From JAZKBN01 sp040388605 (GTDB lineage: Bacteria; Bacteroidota; Bacteroidia; Cytophagales; Flexibacteraceae), in NCBI GenBank assembly GCA_040388605.1, contig JAZKBN010000003.1, forward strand, positions 1 to 64,000: 64,000 nucleotides of DNA, given 5' to 3'. A program made the position numbers and the translations under genes. Below the pieces are notes generated by a model. That model did not search any database. It was given only the letters and a program-made list of their open reading frames with translations, and had not been told where the DNA came from. Shown piece after piece: positions 1 through 8,818 of the stretch (positions within the stretch are counted from its first letter, which is position 1; every line of letters starts with the position of its first letter).

Positions 1-91
1 AAAAGATGTAATCTCTGATATGGCTCAACAAAAGCACTTACACAAAATAGTAAACACCCTCATTCCTGCATCACCCTGCTCGCCTTCTTCC

Positions 92-493
92 TCAACAGCA
101 ATGAGGCTGAGGTGGTTTAGTATCCGATACAATGGGTGCTGGATTAAACAAATCATACAAAGTTCCCCTGTCAATATACCACACCTCCCTCTCCAGCCTG
201 TCCTTTTCCTCAATCTTACGCAGTATAGCCGCATTCAGCAGCCTGAGTTCCTCCGTAGATTTCGGCACCAGGTTCTCTTTCCCTTGTTTCCTCGCCCGGG
301 CAATGTTCGTTTCCACCCTCTGCCTGTTCTGGATACCTGACCCTTGCCTCAGTCTTGAATATCAACAGCAGGTAATCACGCCCTTTGCCAAAGCCCTTTT
401 ATAAGTGTTCATACGCCTGGTGCGCGGCTTTCTGCCACCGGAGCTTTTCTGCCTGCCATGCGCAGCGCATGGGTTCCCGCCTGATATGGTCAT
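92..493 (-). pseudogene. Degenerate reading frame, unknown family
   Basis: On the minus strand one frame runs from an ATG at 493 (a second ATG is at 412) to a stop at 92, broken by one in-frame TGA at 362-364. The part after the TGA is charged and helix-like (KSTEELRLLNAAILRKIEEK) and looks protein-coding; the part before it is rich in Arg and Lys. Neighbouring frames carry short stretches that also look plausible, for example RDYLLLIFKTEARVRYPEQ, which suggests at least one further frameshift. I do not recognise the family. It could be a decayed gene at the window edge or a chance open frame. Confidence 0.3.
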
Positions 494-870
494 TTACCGT
501 CGCGGCAGGAAAATAACGCTGTTCCGCAGCCGGGTGATTTGGCCGGGTTTTCCTGAATCAGCGTGCGTATTGCGCATATCTGCATAATTGAGCAGTAGAG
601 TGATAGCGCTGCAGCGATAAAAAACCATCGAAGGCAATACCAATAATGCAGGCTATCGGGAAGGGTATGGTGTGTATTGCAAGCGCAGACCTAAATGCAA
701 GGTCAGCCTTGTGACTGACAGGATTGGGAAGTATGTGCCGGGTTGAGTGCACATGTAAATAACACACTGAATCATTGTACAAATTGGAAACTGTTGCCTG
801 ATAGCAGCATTTATTGCCGGTGCGGCTTTAAACCGGTAATTTGTTTCAGTATTGTTTCAGTTACCCCATA
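494..870. other. Intergenic stretch without recognised gene
   Basis: No convincing gene is seen between the degenerate frame and the tRNA. A 74-codon minus-strand frame (558-782) has no recognisable domain and no promoter-like or terminator-like signal beside it. Confidence 0.4.
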
Positions 871-900
871 AAAAAAGGCCCCTGCATTGCTGCAGGGGCC
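871..900 (-). terminator. Terminator of tRNA-Ser
   Basis: A GC-rich perfect 10-bp stem (877-886 with 891-900) with a 4-nt loop is flanked by A and T runs. It starts 5 nt after the CCA end of the minus-strand tRNA-Ser and is followed, in that direction, by a T run (complement of 871-876). This is a typical intrinsic terminator. Confidence 0.85.
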
Positions 901-904
901 TTTT

Positions 905-995
905 TGGCAGAGAGGATGGGATTCGAACCCACGATACCCTTTTGGGGTATACACACTTTCCAGGCGTGCTCCTTCGACCACTCGGACACCTCTCT
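905..995 (-). tRNA. tRNA-Ser (anticodon GGA)
   Basis: Read on the minus strand, the acceptor arms AGAGAGG (989-995) and CCTCTCT (909-915) pair perfectly. The D arm has CCGAGTGG and the anticodon loop is CTGGAAA with anticodon GGA. A long variable arm (stem TACCC/GGGTA) and a T arm with TTCGAAT follow. The long variable arm is typical of class II tRNAs such as tRNA-Ser, and GGA reads UCC/UCU serine codons. The 3' CCA is encoded (905-907). The gene is about 91 nt and stands alone with its own promoter and terminator. Confidence 0.95.
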
Positions 996-1015
996 TTCAA
1001 TTTCCTTTCGGGCCA

Positions 1016-1046
1016 CAAAGGTGGCATTTTTTTCGGCCTTCTCAAA
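1016..1046 (-). promoter_or_regulatory. Bacteroidota-type promoter of tRNA-Ser
   Basis: On the minus strand a TTTG (1043-1046) is followed after exactly 19 nt by CACCTTTG (1016-1023). This is one mismatch from the TAnnTTTG -7 element of the Bacteroidota primary sigma factor, with a proper -33 element and spacing. The predicted start of transcription falls a few bases upstream of the tRNA 5' end at 995. Confidence 0.65.
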
Positions 1047-1197
1047 CCTGAATCCGTATATTTAACCGGACATCACTTTGTTTATTTTGCATTTTAGAAT
1101 ACTTAATCGTTAATTTTACTTCGGTAAAAACATAAACAGCATCTGCCGGGTTCATATTTCTAAACAGCGTCGGCTGTTACATTCTATTTAGCCACAG

Positions 1198-2718
1198 GTG
1201 CACCAAAAATTAAAGGTTCTTATTTTTTCTGTTTTTCTGTGCGTTTTGCAGGCATCCGTTATTAAAGCACAAGCCGGCTTTGTAAAAAGTATAAATTCAA
1301 ATCAACACGCTACTGAAATTGTTATATCGGCAGATACTATAAATGATTCGTCTGCAATTGCTTTTTTTCGTAATTACATAGCCATTCCAAGCATTAGCGG
1401 CTCTGAAAAGGAAGCAGCAATGTACTTTTTTAATTACAGTAAAGGCCTTGGGCTATACACCCATATTTTACAAAATACCGACAGCGCTTTTAATTTTACT
1501 GTCAGCTTATACCCCCTGACTTCCGGTAAGCCAAATATAATTCTGCTTCACCATACCGATGTTGTACCGCCCGGAGACACAATGGAATGGGACAAACCGC
1601 CTTTCAGCGCTGCCGTTTTTAATGACTATATATACGGAAGGGGTACTCTTGATGCCAAAGGCCTGGGGGTAATGCAGCTCATGTCGGTACTCAAAATCAG
1701 GAAGACAGCCGGCTCCGGTTCGCTTCCGTATAATGTAACCCTGCTTTGCGTATCGGGCGAAGAAACCGGCGGAAAGTATGGGGCAAAACTTGTGGCAGAT
1801 AAATATCTAAAATTTCTGAAGCCGCTGGTTATTTTAGGAGAAGGCGGCGGCGGCACTAATTCTGTTGTGCCTTCAAACCCTGCGCTAACTGTTTTCGGTA
1901 TTTCAGTGGCTGAAAAGAGTAACCTTTGGCTGGAACTTGAGCTTAAATTTAAAAGCTACGGGCACGGTGCCGCGCCGCCGAAGCTATATGTGAATAAGAG
2001 TATGCTGAAGGCACTGTCAAGGCTTAATGATATTGAAACCGGTTTTGAATTCAGCAGAACCAGCAGGAGAATGTTCAGGGAACTTGGGAGGCTGGAAGGC
2101 GGAATAAAAGGCTTTGTAATAAAGCACATCAGCTGGCATGTTTTCAGGCCTTTTATTCGCCGGTATTTCAGGGATGAGCCTATGCTTACAACCCTGGTAA
2201 GCAACACAACGGTTCTTACTAATTTCTTTAATCCGCCGGGACCACCTAATCAGATTTCTGAAAAGGCAACTGCCCTGCTCGATTGCCGGCTTTTACCCGG
2301 AACCGGCCGTAAAAAATTCATACGCGATATCAGGTTCGGGCTTTTTGAACCGCGCTTTACAGTAAAGGTTCTGGATGCCGGCCCTGTTTCGGAAGAAAGC
2401 AGCCCTAATACTGATGCCTACAGAATTTTAGCAGCAAGTGTTAAAACGGTTTTTCCGGGATCTGAAACCATTCCCATTCTGTTCCCCGCTTCTACAGATA
2501 ACAATTACTTTCGCTCAAAAGGAATCCCTGTTTACGGACTTACACCTGTCTTCTTAACCCGAGAAGATGCCCAAAGTATTCATGGTTCCAATGAGAGAAT
2601 AAGCCTCAAAGGATTCAGGAACGGTATATTGCTCTATGAATCTTTCCTTAACGGTATGATGCGAAACCCTAATCAGAAACTGCCGCCGGTTTTATCCGGG
2701 GAAGACGATCAGGATTAG
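1198..2718 (+). CDS. Exported M20-family metallopeptidase
   Basis: Zinc-dependent peptidase or deacylase of the M20 family (carboxypeptidase PM20D1/ArgE-like), 506 aa. An N-terminal signal peptide (about residues 1-26, ending KAQA) suggests export. The metal site is visible: HTD (H119), GTLDAKG (D152), SGEETGG (E188/E189) and a C-terminal HGSNERIS histidine near residue 460. The insertion between the metal motifs is the dimerisation domain typical of the family. The start is GTG at 1198; a TAG lies in frame 9 nt upstream, so no longer start exists. Substrate is unknown. The gene stands alone and converges on yidD. Confidence 0.85.
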   Translation: MHQKLKVLIFSVFLCVLQASVIKAQAGFVKSINSNQHATEIVISADTINDSSAIAFFRNYIAIPSISGSEKEAAMYFFNYSKGLGLYTHILQNTDSAFNFTVSLYPLTSGKPNIILLHHTDVVPPGDTMEWDKPPFSAAVFNDYIYGRGTLDAKGLGVMQLMSVLKIRKTAGSGSLPYNVTLLCVSGEETGGKYGAKLVADKYLKFLKPLVILGEGGGGTNSVVPSNPALTVFGISVAEKSNLWLELELKFKSYGHGAAPPKLYVNKSMLKALSRLNDIETGFEFSRTSRRMFRELGRLEGGIKGFVIKHISWHVFRPFIRRYFRDEPMLTTLVSNTTVLTNFFNPPGPPNQISEKATALLDCRLLPGTGRKKFIRDIRFGLFEPRFTVKVLDAGPVSEESSPNTDAYRILAASVKTVFPGSETIPILFPASTDNNYFRSKGIPVYGLTPVFLTREDAQSIHGSNERISLKGFRNGILLYESFLNGMMRNPNQKLPPVLSGEDDQD

Positions 2719-2736
2719 TGAAAATCGGCAATTGAA

Positions 2737-2973
2737 CTAATCCGGTACAGGATCAAAGCCGCTTCCTCCCCATGGATGACAGCTACATAAGCGTTTTGTA
2801 CCCAACACAAGGCCTTTAATTGGCCCGTGCTTTTTTAATGCCTGGGCACAGTATTCTGAGCAGGATGGCGCGTATCGGCATGCTCCCGGGAACAGCGGCG
2901 ACAAAAACAGCCGGTAAAACCTTATCGGGATCAGTAATATAAAAACACCGATTTTCTTAGCTGCCCTTAACAT
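2737..2973 (-). CDS. yidD: Membrane protein insertion efficiency factor YidD
   Basis: Small membrane-associated protein that assists YidC/Sec-dependent insertion of inner-membrane proteins. The 78-aa product has an N-terminal amphipathic/hydrophobic segment (about 8-27) and the family signature CRYAPSCSEY (32-41) plus CHPWGGSGFDPVP (65-77). The frame is open further upstream to an ATG at 3060, which would add 29 residues, but the family is normally 70-85 aa, so the ATG at 2973 was chosen. It is not beside rpmH, rnpA or yidC here. It is convergent with the M20 gene with only 18 nt between stops. Confidence 0.9.
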   Translation of the reverse strand: MLRAAKKIGVFILLIPIRFYRLFLSPLFPGACRYAPSCSEYCAQALKKHGPIKGLVLGTKRLCSCHPWGGSGFDPVPD

Positions 2974-3067
2974 AATTGACGGAATTTCTATTCGCTTTAC
3001 TAATATCAGGTTAACTTGCCGGTTAAAGATATTAAAGCTGTTTACCGATTCTTTATTCAATTTACAT

Positions 3068-3092
3068 AAAAAACCGGTTTTGTCCCGGTTTT
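3068..3092. other. Orphan hairpin in MFS leader
   Basis: A perfect 8-bp stem (3070-3077 with 3085-3092) with a 7-nt loop and A/T flanks lies only 16 nt upstream of the MFS gene start. On the minus strand it is followed by a T run, so it resembles a terminator, but no minus-strand gene ends here. It could be a leader structure or a remnant. Confidence 0.4.
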
Positions 3093-3108
3093 AGTATTTC
3101 AGGTTTTT

Positions 3109-4422
3109 ATGGAAAAGAACAATCCGGCCACTTTAAGGGCCTGGTGCATGTATGACTGGGCTAACTCGGTTTATTCATTGGTTATTACCACTGCAATTTT
3201 TCCGTTATATTATTCAGGTGTAACAGCAGGGGCCAACGGCTTAGGGATAGTTAACGTCCTTGGCTTTCATGTTAAAAACTCGATTCTTTTTTCATGGGCC
3301 TTATCCGCTGCCTTCCTGGTTATAGCCTGCTTCAGCCCCCTGCTTACTGCAATTGCAGACTTTAGCGGTAAGAAAAAGCTGTTTATGAAGTTTTTCTGTT
3401 ACCTCGGTTCAGCATCATGCGCATTGCTGTGGTTCTTTACTTCAGATACGGTGGTTTGGGGCATTTTTGCCTTCATATTTGCTACAATAGGATTTACAGG
3501 AAGCATTGTATTCTATAACTCTTTCCTGCCTGAAATAGCAACGCCCGATAAATTTGACAGCCTAAGTGCAAGGGGGTTTTCCTACGGCTATATAGGCAGT
3601 GTAATTTTATTGGTTCTGAATCTGTTGCCTATTATTAAGCCTGAGTGGTTCGGTAATATTTCAGCAGGCACAGCTTCAAGAATTGCTTTTGTTTGTACAG
3701 GTCTTTGGTGGGCAGGCTTTGCCCAAATTTCCTTTAATGCCCTGCCCTCTAACCCATACCAAAAGAAACCTGATGGTAATTGGATAATTAAGGGTTATGC
3801 CGAACTGGGGAAAGTATGGAGGGAAATGAAATCAGTGCCCAAAACACAAAGGTTCCTGTTTGCTTTCTTTTTTTGGAACATGGGTGTGCAAACAGTCATG
3901 TATTTAGCAACCATATTCGGCGAAAGCGAGTTGCATTTGCCTACAACCAGCCTGATATTAACCGTATTGTTGTTGCAATTGCTGGCGATTGTCGGTTCGC
4001 TGCTGTTTGCGGCCATCAGCCGGAAATTTGGTAACAGGGCTGCTCTTGCCATACTTATTGTAATCTGGATAGGTATATGCTGCTCAGCTTACTATGTTTC
4101 TACAGCTAACCAATTCTATTTGCTGGCAGCTGTTGTGGGCAGTGTAATGGGAGGCATACAATCCCTGTCGCGCAGTACCTACGCCAAGCTAATACCCGCT
4201 CATACCACCGACCATGCGGCATGGTTCAGCTTTTATGATGTTACCGACAAGCTGTCTATAGTTATTGGCACATTTGCCTACGGGCTAATAGAGAGCGCTA
4301 CCGGAAGCATGAGGAACAGCACACTTGGCCTTGCAGGCTTTTTTATTATCGGTCTGATTCTTTTAAAAGTAATGGGAAAGTCTCCGCTGCTTATGACTGA
4401 AAGAAAACAGGCTGTTGTATAG
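3109..4422 (+). CDS. MFS transporter, UMF1/Atg22-like
   Basis: Polytopic inner-membrane protein of 437 aa with about 12 hydrophobic segments. The N-terminal AWCMYDWANSVYSLVITT is the hallmark of the UMF1 family of major-facilitator permeases related to the yeast vacuolar effluxer Atg22. Substrate is unknown. The ATG at 3109 places the conserved WCMYDWANS at residues 12-20, as usual for the family. A long amphipathic linker (about residues 210-245) separates the two six-helix halves. It is a single gene. Confidence 0.85.
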   Translation: MEKNNPATLRAWCMYDWANSVYSLVITTAIFPLYYSGVTAGANGLGIVNVLGFHVKNSILFSWALSAAFLVIACFSPLLTAIADFSGKKKLFMKFFCYLGSASCALLWFFTSDTVVWGIFAFIFATIGFTGSIVFYNSFLPEIATPDKFDSLSARGFSYGYIGSVILLVLNLLPIIKPEWFGNISAGTASRIAFVCTGLWWAGFAQISFNALPSNPYQKKPDGNWIIKGYAELGKVWREMKSVPKTQRFLFAFFFWNMGVQTVMYLATIFGESELHLPTTSLILTVLLLQLLAIVGSLLFAAISRKFGNRAALAILIVIWIGICCSAYYVSTANQFYLLAAVVGSVMGGIQSLSRSTYAKLIPAHTTDHAAWFSFYDVTDKLSIVIGTFAYGLIESATGSMRNSTLGLAGFFIIGLILLKVMGKSPLLMTERKQAVV

Positions 4423-4452
4423 CGCACTATTGGTTTCCCGGAAATCAGAAAT

Positions 4453-4482
4453 AAAAAAGCTGCATTCCCTCAGAGATGCAGC
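4453..4482 (-). terminator. Terminator of small membrane peptide gene
   Basis: A 7-bp stem (4459-4465 with 4476-4482) is followed on the minus strand by six T (complement of 4453-4458). It lies 38 nt downstream of the stop of the small minus-strand ORF 4521-4682 and supports transcription of that ORF. It also sits 30 nt after the MFS stop on the other strand but has a poorer T run in that direction. Confidence 0.6.
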
Positions 4483-4520
4483 CGGCTGTTAATTTTTGAT
4501 GAGATGAGCTGCGAATCCAA

Positions 4521-4682
4521 TCAGCAGATTGGTTGGCTTGGTATTAATACCATTGTATTAGCTGAGCTGCCGCCTTTATTCATAAACTGATCTGCCGGAC
4601 TACCCCAGCGACTGTCTATTAACGCAAGGGCAATTAAAAGAATAAAGAGGCATAACATTAGTACACTTAACCTGTTGTTCAT
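4521..4682 (-). CDS. Small single-helix membrane peptide, 53 aa
   Basis: Short ORF on the minus strand starting ATG at 4682 and ending TGA at 4521. The product begins MNNRLSVLMLCLFILLIALA, a clear hydrophobic segment (about 5-22), followed by a polar tail of about 30 residues. A hairpin with a T run just downstream (4453-4482) looks like its own terminator. No family is recognised. The peptide is probably an inner-membrane single-span protein or an uncleaved signal anchor. The AT-rich 200 nt upstream leaves room for a promoter, but no clear TAnnTTTG element is seen. Confidence 0.5.
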   Translation of the reverse strand: MNNRLSVLMLCLFILLIALALIDSRWGSPADQFMNKGGSSANTMVLIPSQPIC

Positions 4683-4828
4683 AGCCGGTAGTTGGTTGTT
4701 TAGTATTTAATACGTTCAAACTACGGAAGGTAAGTACCTGAACAGAAAATAATTACAATTATTGTCGGTTCCATTACTTACAGGGCATGAAATAAAAGAC
4801 AAGGTCAATTTTATATTTTAATAATAAT

Positions 4829-4865
4829 AAAACAGCCCCTGATTCAAAGAACCCGGGGCTGTTTT
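4829..4865 (-). terminator. Terminator of CAP-domain gene
   Basis: A perfect 11-bp stem (4829-4839 with 4855-4865), GC-rich inside with A/T ends, lies 33 nt downstream of the CAP gene stop on the minus strand. Confidence 0.8.
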
Positions 4866-4898
4866 AAATTGTATTAATTAGTAATTCAGAATATTCGC

Positions 4899-5663
4899 TT
4901 ACCAGGGAAAAAGAATGAATTTTCTTTTCTTTAAGCCACGAACCGGAACTTTGCTTGATTCAGGGCAACGGTCTTTGTTAGAGCCAATGCGCATATTTTT
5001 GGAAGTAGGCTGAGGCAGGTTATCGGCACGTTTGGCAAAATCCATTACAGTGGTATTGCAAAGCAGCTTATGTGGCTGCACCGATACGCCGATTACATCA
5101 ATATCGTCGCTGAGCAGGTTTTTACGGTTACCGTGGGTACTGTCGCTGCGGTCTACCAACATGCCCAATACAATAGATACCGGCTCGGCAGCCTGGTAAT
5201 AGTTGTTTTCAGCAAAGGTACGGGCACCTGGAAAGTAACGATGAATACGGTCATAAAACGGCAGGCCGTTAGTGCCTATGCATCCTGTTTTTCCGTTAAG
5301 GCCCATATCTGCAGCATGGCTTTGCGCGCTGTGATACAGGGCTACCGAGGGCGTGAAGGGGCTCAAAGGGCGTTGCTTTTTCAGGCCATCAATCAATGAC
5401 TGAACGTAAGGATCTGTGGAGCCGGTCGGGTAGTATTTTTTAATATAGGTGTCGGCAAATAAAGGACCGTTCATGCGGGCTAAATTCGTCAGCCGAACAA
5501 TTTCCTTTTCTGAGGGACTCAAATAAAGCTCGTTTCGGGCTGTATTGGCCCATTCGTATTTAGGATCTGCCCATACCCCGAATTCATCACCGGCTTTTAA
5601 AGCCTGCAGTTGCGGAATAAAAATACCGCAAAGCGTTAGGAGAGTTATATACAAGGTTTTCAT
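4899..5663 (-). CDS. Secreted CAP (SCP/PR1)-domain protein
   Basis: 254-aa protein with a signal peptide (about 1-22, MKTLYITLLTLCGIF then QLQA) and a CAP domain (about 50-212). Family residues are visible: SHAADM (H115), AENNYY (E152) and HGNRKNLL (H177), then a final IGVSVQPHK...VMDFA strand. CAP proteins are extracytoplasmic; the biochemical role of bacterial ones is mostly unknown. The C-terminal 40 residues are basic and outside the domain. The gene stands alone with its own terminator. Confidence 0.8.
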   Translation of the reverse strand: MKTLYITLLTLCGIFIPQLQALKAGDEFGVWADPKYEWANTARNELYLSPSEKEIVRLTNLARMNGPLFADTYIKKYYPTGSTDPYVQSLIDGLKKQRPLSPFTPSVALYHSAQSHAADMGLNGKTGCIGTNGLPFYDRIHRYFPGARTFAENNYYQAAEPVSIVLGMLVDRSDSTHGNRKNLLSDDIDVIGVSVQPHKLLCNTTVMDFAKRADNLPQPTSKNMRIGSNKDRCPESSKVPVRGLKKRKFILFPW

Positions 5664-6351
5664 AGCTGTAATCGTCTTAGGTTTCCGGTTTTACCCGGCA
5701 GCTTCCTTAAAAGGTTGCTTACATTACTATATACTGTTCAGTGGTGTATTTGTAACCGCAAAATTCAGTCAATTATTCCCTAAGTCCTACATCAGGTAAT
5801 TCCGGCTAAGTACCTGAAACAACCTGATTTAAACTATTTAATATTGTAATGCTTACTTATTTGAAGCAAGCTCCAAAACCAATTATTCAGGGTTATATTA
5901 CTATCATTTGCATTACAGTACATTACAATATTCTGCTTAAATTTATAGTTTAAGCAAAGTTTAAGCCTGATATTCAATTTGCGCTTTATATCATGCTGCA
6001 GTTTTTCTGAAATAGGTTACATAAGCCATCATGCATTTTTCATGCCTTTCTGAAACCGGATAAGTTTTTGGTGAAAAATCTCCCGAAAGTATTCCGGCGA
6101 CAGGCTTACCTGTTTCTGATTCGGGTAGCCAATCTACATATATTTCCTGTGATGCAAGCACTTAGCCATGTTATTTTTCAATGCTTGATTGGGTTGTTCG
6201 TTTCGGCCTGATTTCATGGTTTCATAATGGAGTAGAAATCAATCAACACTGTGAAATTTGAGATTTAGATGCCGGCTCGCTGCTATCCCTGAAAAGCCTC
6301 AGTATATGTTATTCTTTCGGAGACGGTTTGTAAAAGCATTGCCTGCAAATA
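5664..6351. other. AT-rich intergenic region
   Basis: About 690 bp without a convincing gene. It holds the promoter of the CAP gene at its left end and the region downstream of dnaK at its right end. A short inverted repeat (GCTTAAA/TTTAAGC around 5937-5957) and a nearby second copy of AGTTTAAGC are present. A 34-codon frame at about 5850-5955 has no supporting signal. Confidence 0.4.
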
Positions 6352-6388
6352 CAAAGCCCCGCTTAACGTTTAGAAAAGCGGGGCTTTG
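6352..6388 (-). terminator. Terminator of dnaK
   Basis: A perfect 13-bp stem (6352-6364 with 6376-6388) built on GCCCCGC/GCGGGGC and flanked by A/T lies about 30 nt downstream of the dnaK stop on the minus strand. Confidence 0.85.
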
Positions 6389-6419
6389 GAATTTTAATCC
6401 TTTAAAAGATAAATCCAGT

Positions 6420-8351
6420 TTACTTGGTTATTTCTTCATAAGGAACGTCAGTAACATCTGATTGTGAGCTGCTGCCTGCTGCAGAGCTGCCTGCGCCGGC
6501 TGCATTGCCATCAAAACCTTGTTGCTGTCCGCCTGCATTGGTTGCATTATACATATCCTGGCTGGCGGCTTCCCAAGCTGTATTTAAGGCAGCAAGGGCA
6601 ACATCAATTGCACTTACATCTTTACTGCTGTGGGCTTTCTTTAACTCTTCAAGGGCTGTTTCAAGGCCGCTGCGGTTCGATTCAGAGATTTTATCACCAT
6701 ACTCTTTCAGCTGCTTTTCGGTTTGGAAAATCATGCTGTCGGCATTGTTGATTTTTTCGATTTTCTCTTTTTCGGCACGGTCGCCGGCTTCATTGGCTTT
6801 GGCTTCAGCTTTCATGCGCTCAATTTCAGCATCGGTAAGACCGCTGCCTGCTTCAATGCGAATTTTTTGCTCTTTACCGGTGCCTTTATCTTTAGCCGAT
6901 ACGTTCAGGATACCGTTGGCATCAATATCGAAGGTTACTTCAATTTGGGGAACGCCACGTGGTGCCGGCGGTATGCCATCAAGGTGGAATTTACCAATAG
7001 TACGGTTCTGCGAAGCCATTTCGCGCTCACCCTGCAGTACGTGAATATCTACCGACGGCTGGCTGTCTGAGGCAGTGCTGAAGGTTTCAGATTTACGTGT
7101 GGGGATGGTGGTATTGCTTTCAATAAGACGGGTCATTACACCGCCCATGGTTTCAATACCAAGGCTAAGCGGGGTAACATCAAGCAACAGCACGTCTTTA
7201 ACCTCGCCGGTAAGAACGCCGCCCTGTATGGCTGCGCCTATAGCAACAACCTCATCGGGGTTAACGCCTTTGCTGGGCTTCTTGCTGAAGAATTTTTCAA
7301 CTTCATCCTGGATACGTGGAATACGGGTTGAACCGCCAACCAGGATAACTTCATCTATTTGTGAAGTATTATAGCCTGAATTTTTAAGGGCACGGCGACA
7401 TGGCTCCAGCGTACGGGCAATAAGATCATCACAAAGCTGTTCAAACTTAGCGCGGGTAAGCTTGCGCACAAGGTGCTTGGGCACACCATCTACCGGCATA
7501 GTAATGTACGGCAGGTTTATTTCTGATTCGCTGCTGCTGCTGAGCTCAATTTTAGCTTTTTCAGCAGCCTCTTTCAGGCGTTGAAGCGCAATAGGATCTT
7601 TACGAAGATCTATTCCTTCATCGTTTTTGAATTCATCGGCAAGCCATTGAATTACTTTTTGGTCGAAGTCATCGCCGCCGAGGTGTGTATCGCCGTCGGT
7701 AGATTTTACTTCAAATACGCCGTCGCCGAGTTCAAGTATAGAAACATCAAAGGTACCGCCGCCAAGGTCGAATACGGCAATCTTCATGTCTTTATGCTTT
7801 TTATCGAGGCCGTAGGCAAGCGCTGCTGCGGTTGGCTCGTTTACTATACGCTTTACATCAAGACCGGCTATCTGGCCGGCTTCTTTGGTTGCCTGGCGCT
7901 CGCTGTCGTTAAAGTAAGCAGGTACGGTAATAACGGCTTCTGTAACAGTGGTGCCCAGGTAATCTTCAGCGGTAGACTTCATTTTCTGAAGAATAATTGC
8001 CGAAAGCTCCTGCGGGCTGTATAGGCGATCACCAATACGNNNNNNNNNNTGCCTTTTTCCACTTTATAGCTTACTGTGCCCAGCTCACCTGCCACTTCAT
8101 TGTACTTACGGCCCATGAAGCGTTTAATAGATGAAATGGTATTCTGAGGGTTGGTTATGGCCTGACGCTTGGCAGGGTCGCCTACTTTACGCTCGCCGTT
8201 GCCATTGTCCAGAAAGGCAACAACGGAGGGAGTGGTGCGGCGTCCTTCGCTGTTGGGGATTACCACGGGCTCGTTGCCTTCCATTACGGCTACACAGCTG
8301 TTGGTTGTTCCCAGGTCAATACCTACAATGATCTCCTCCTGTTGTAAACTG
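6420..8351 (-). CDS. dnaK: Chaperone DnaK (Hsp70), interrupted by assembly gaps
   Basis: ATP-dependent Hsp70 chaperone. The N-terminal part reads IIVGIDLGTTNSCVAV (phosphate 1), and after the gap come TVPAYFNDSERQATKEAG, the VNEPTAAALAYG region and the AVFDLGGGTFDVSIL phosphate-2 motif, then the substrate-binding domain and a helical lid. The tail is Gly/Gln/Ser-rich and ends VPYEEITK. Two 10-N gaps affect the gene: one at 8040-8049 between YKVEKG and RIGDRLYSPQE, which breaks the frame only because the N count is not the true length, and one at 8352-8361, which removes the start codon. Both halves read in one frame once the gap length is corrected, so this is one intact gene. No CIRCE operator is seen upstream, and grpE and dnaJ are not adjacent. 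Confidence 0.95.
8040..8049. other. Assembly gap (10 N) inside dnaK
   Basis: Run of exactly ten N. By comparison with the DnaK family a handful of residues is missing between YKVEKG and RIGDRLY; the true length must leave remainder 2 when divided by 3 to restore the frame. Confidence 0.95.
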
Positions 8352-8361
8352 NNNNNNNNNN
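8352..8361. other. Assembly gap (10 N) at the dnaK start
   Basis: Run of exactly ten N that removes the dnaK start codon. The readable frame begins SLQQEEIIVGIDLGTTNS, a few residues longer than usual DnaK N-termini, so the true start lies in or just before the gap. Confidence 0.95.
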
Positions 8362-8818
8362 ATTAATAAAATAATAAATTATATATGTATGATGTTTTTA
8401 AGTTTGTGTCCTGAATCAGATACTTGCATAGCTTAATAACAAGGCATGTGCCAAGCATGCTATTGCGCCAAAAAGTTCGTAAACCGGTGTGATACTTTAC
8501 TTTACAAATGCCGTCATAGCTGCCATATTGACATAAAACCCGTTTTTGAAGCCGATTTTTAGCTTTTGAGCATTATTCTGATTTTTAAATCAGGCAATAA
8601 AAACGGCCATTCAGGCAGAATTTTCAGTGCTGATCCAGTATGTGGAGCTGCATTAAAAGAAAATTAAGGCTTTGGGGCTGCTTATAATATCACTTCGTTT
8701 CCGGCTGCTGCACCGCCTTCTTTTCCTTAAGATTTATCAGTGAAAAACGTATGCGCTCAATATGCTGACAAGCTTACTATGGTGATAAGATTCATATTTG
8801 AAGGTATGAAAACACCGC
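8362..8818. other. Intergenic region upstream of dnaK
   Basis: About 450 bp between dnaK and the downstream end of the next minus-strand gene. It should hold the dnaK promoter. No gene, CIRCE-type inverted repeat or strong hairpin was recognised. Confidence 0.4.

Noticed and set aside
7979..8284. Separate short gene or dnaK frameshift
   Set aside because: The short frame is the DnaK N-terminal part; the break coincides with an N gap of arbitrary length, and both sides continue the same protein.
8362..8818. CIRCE operator or heat-shock element before dnaK
   Set aside because: No TTAGCACTC-type inverted repeat found on either strand.
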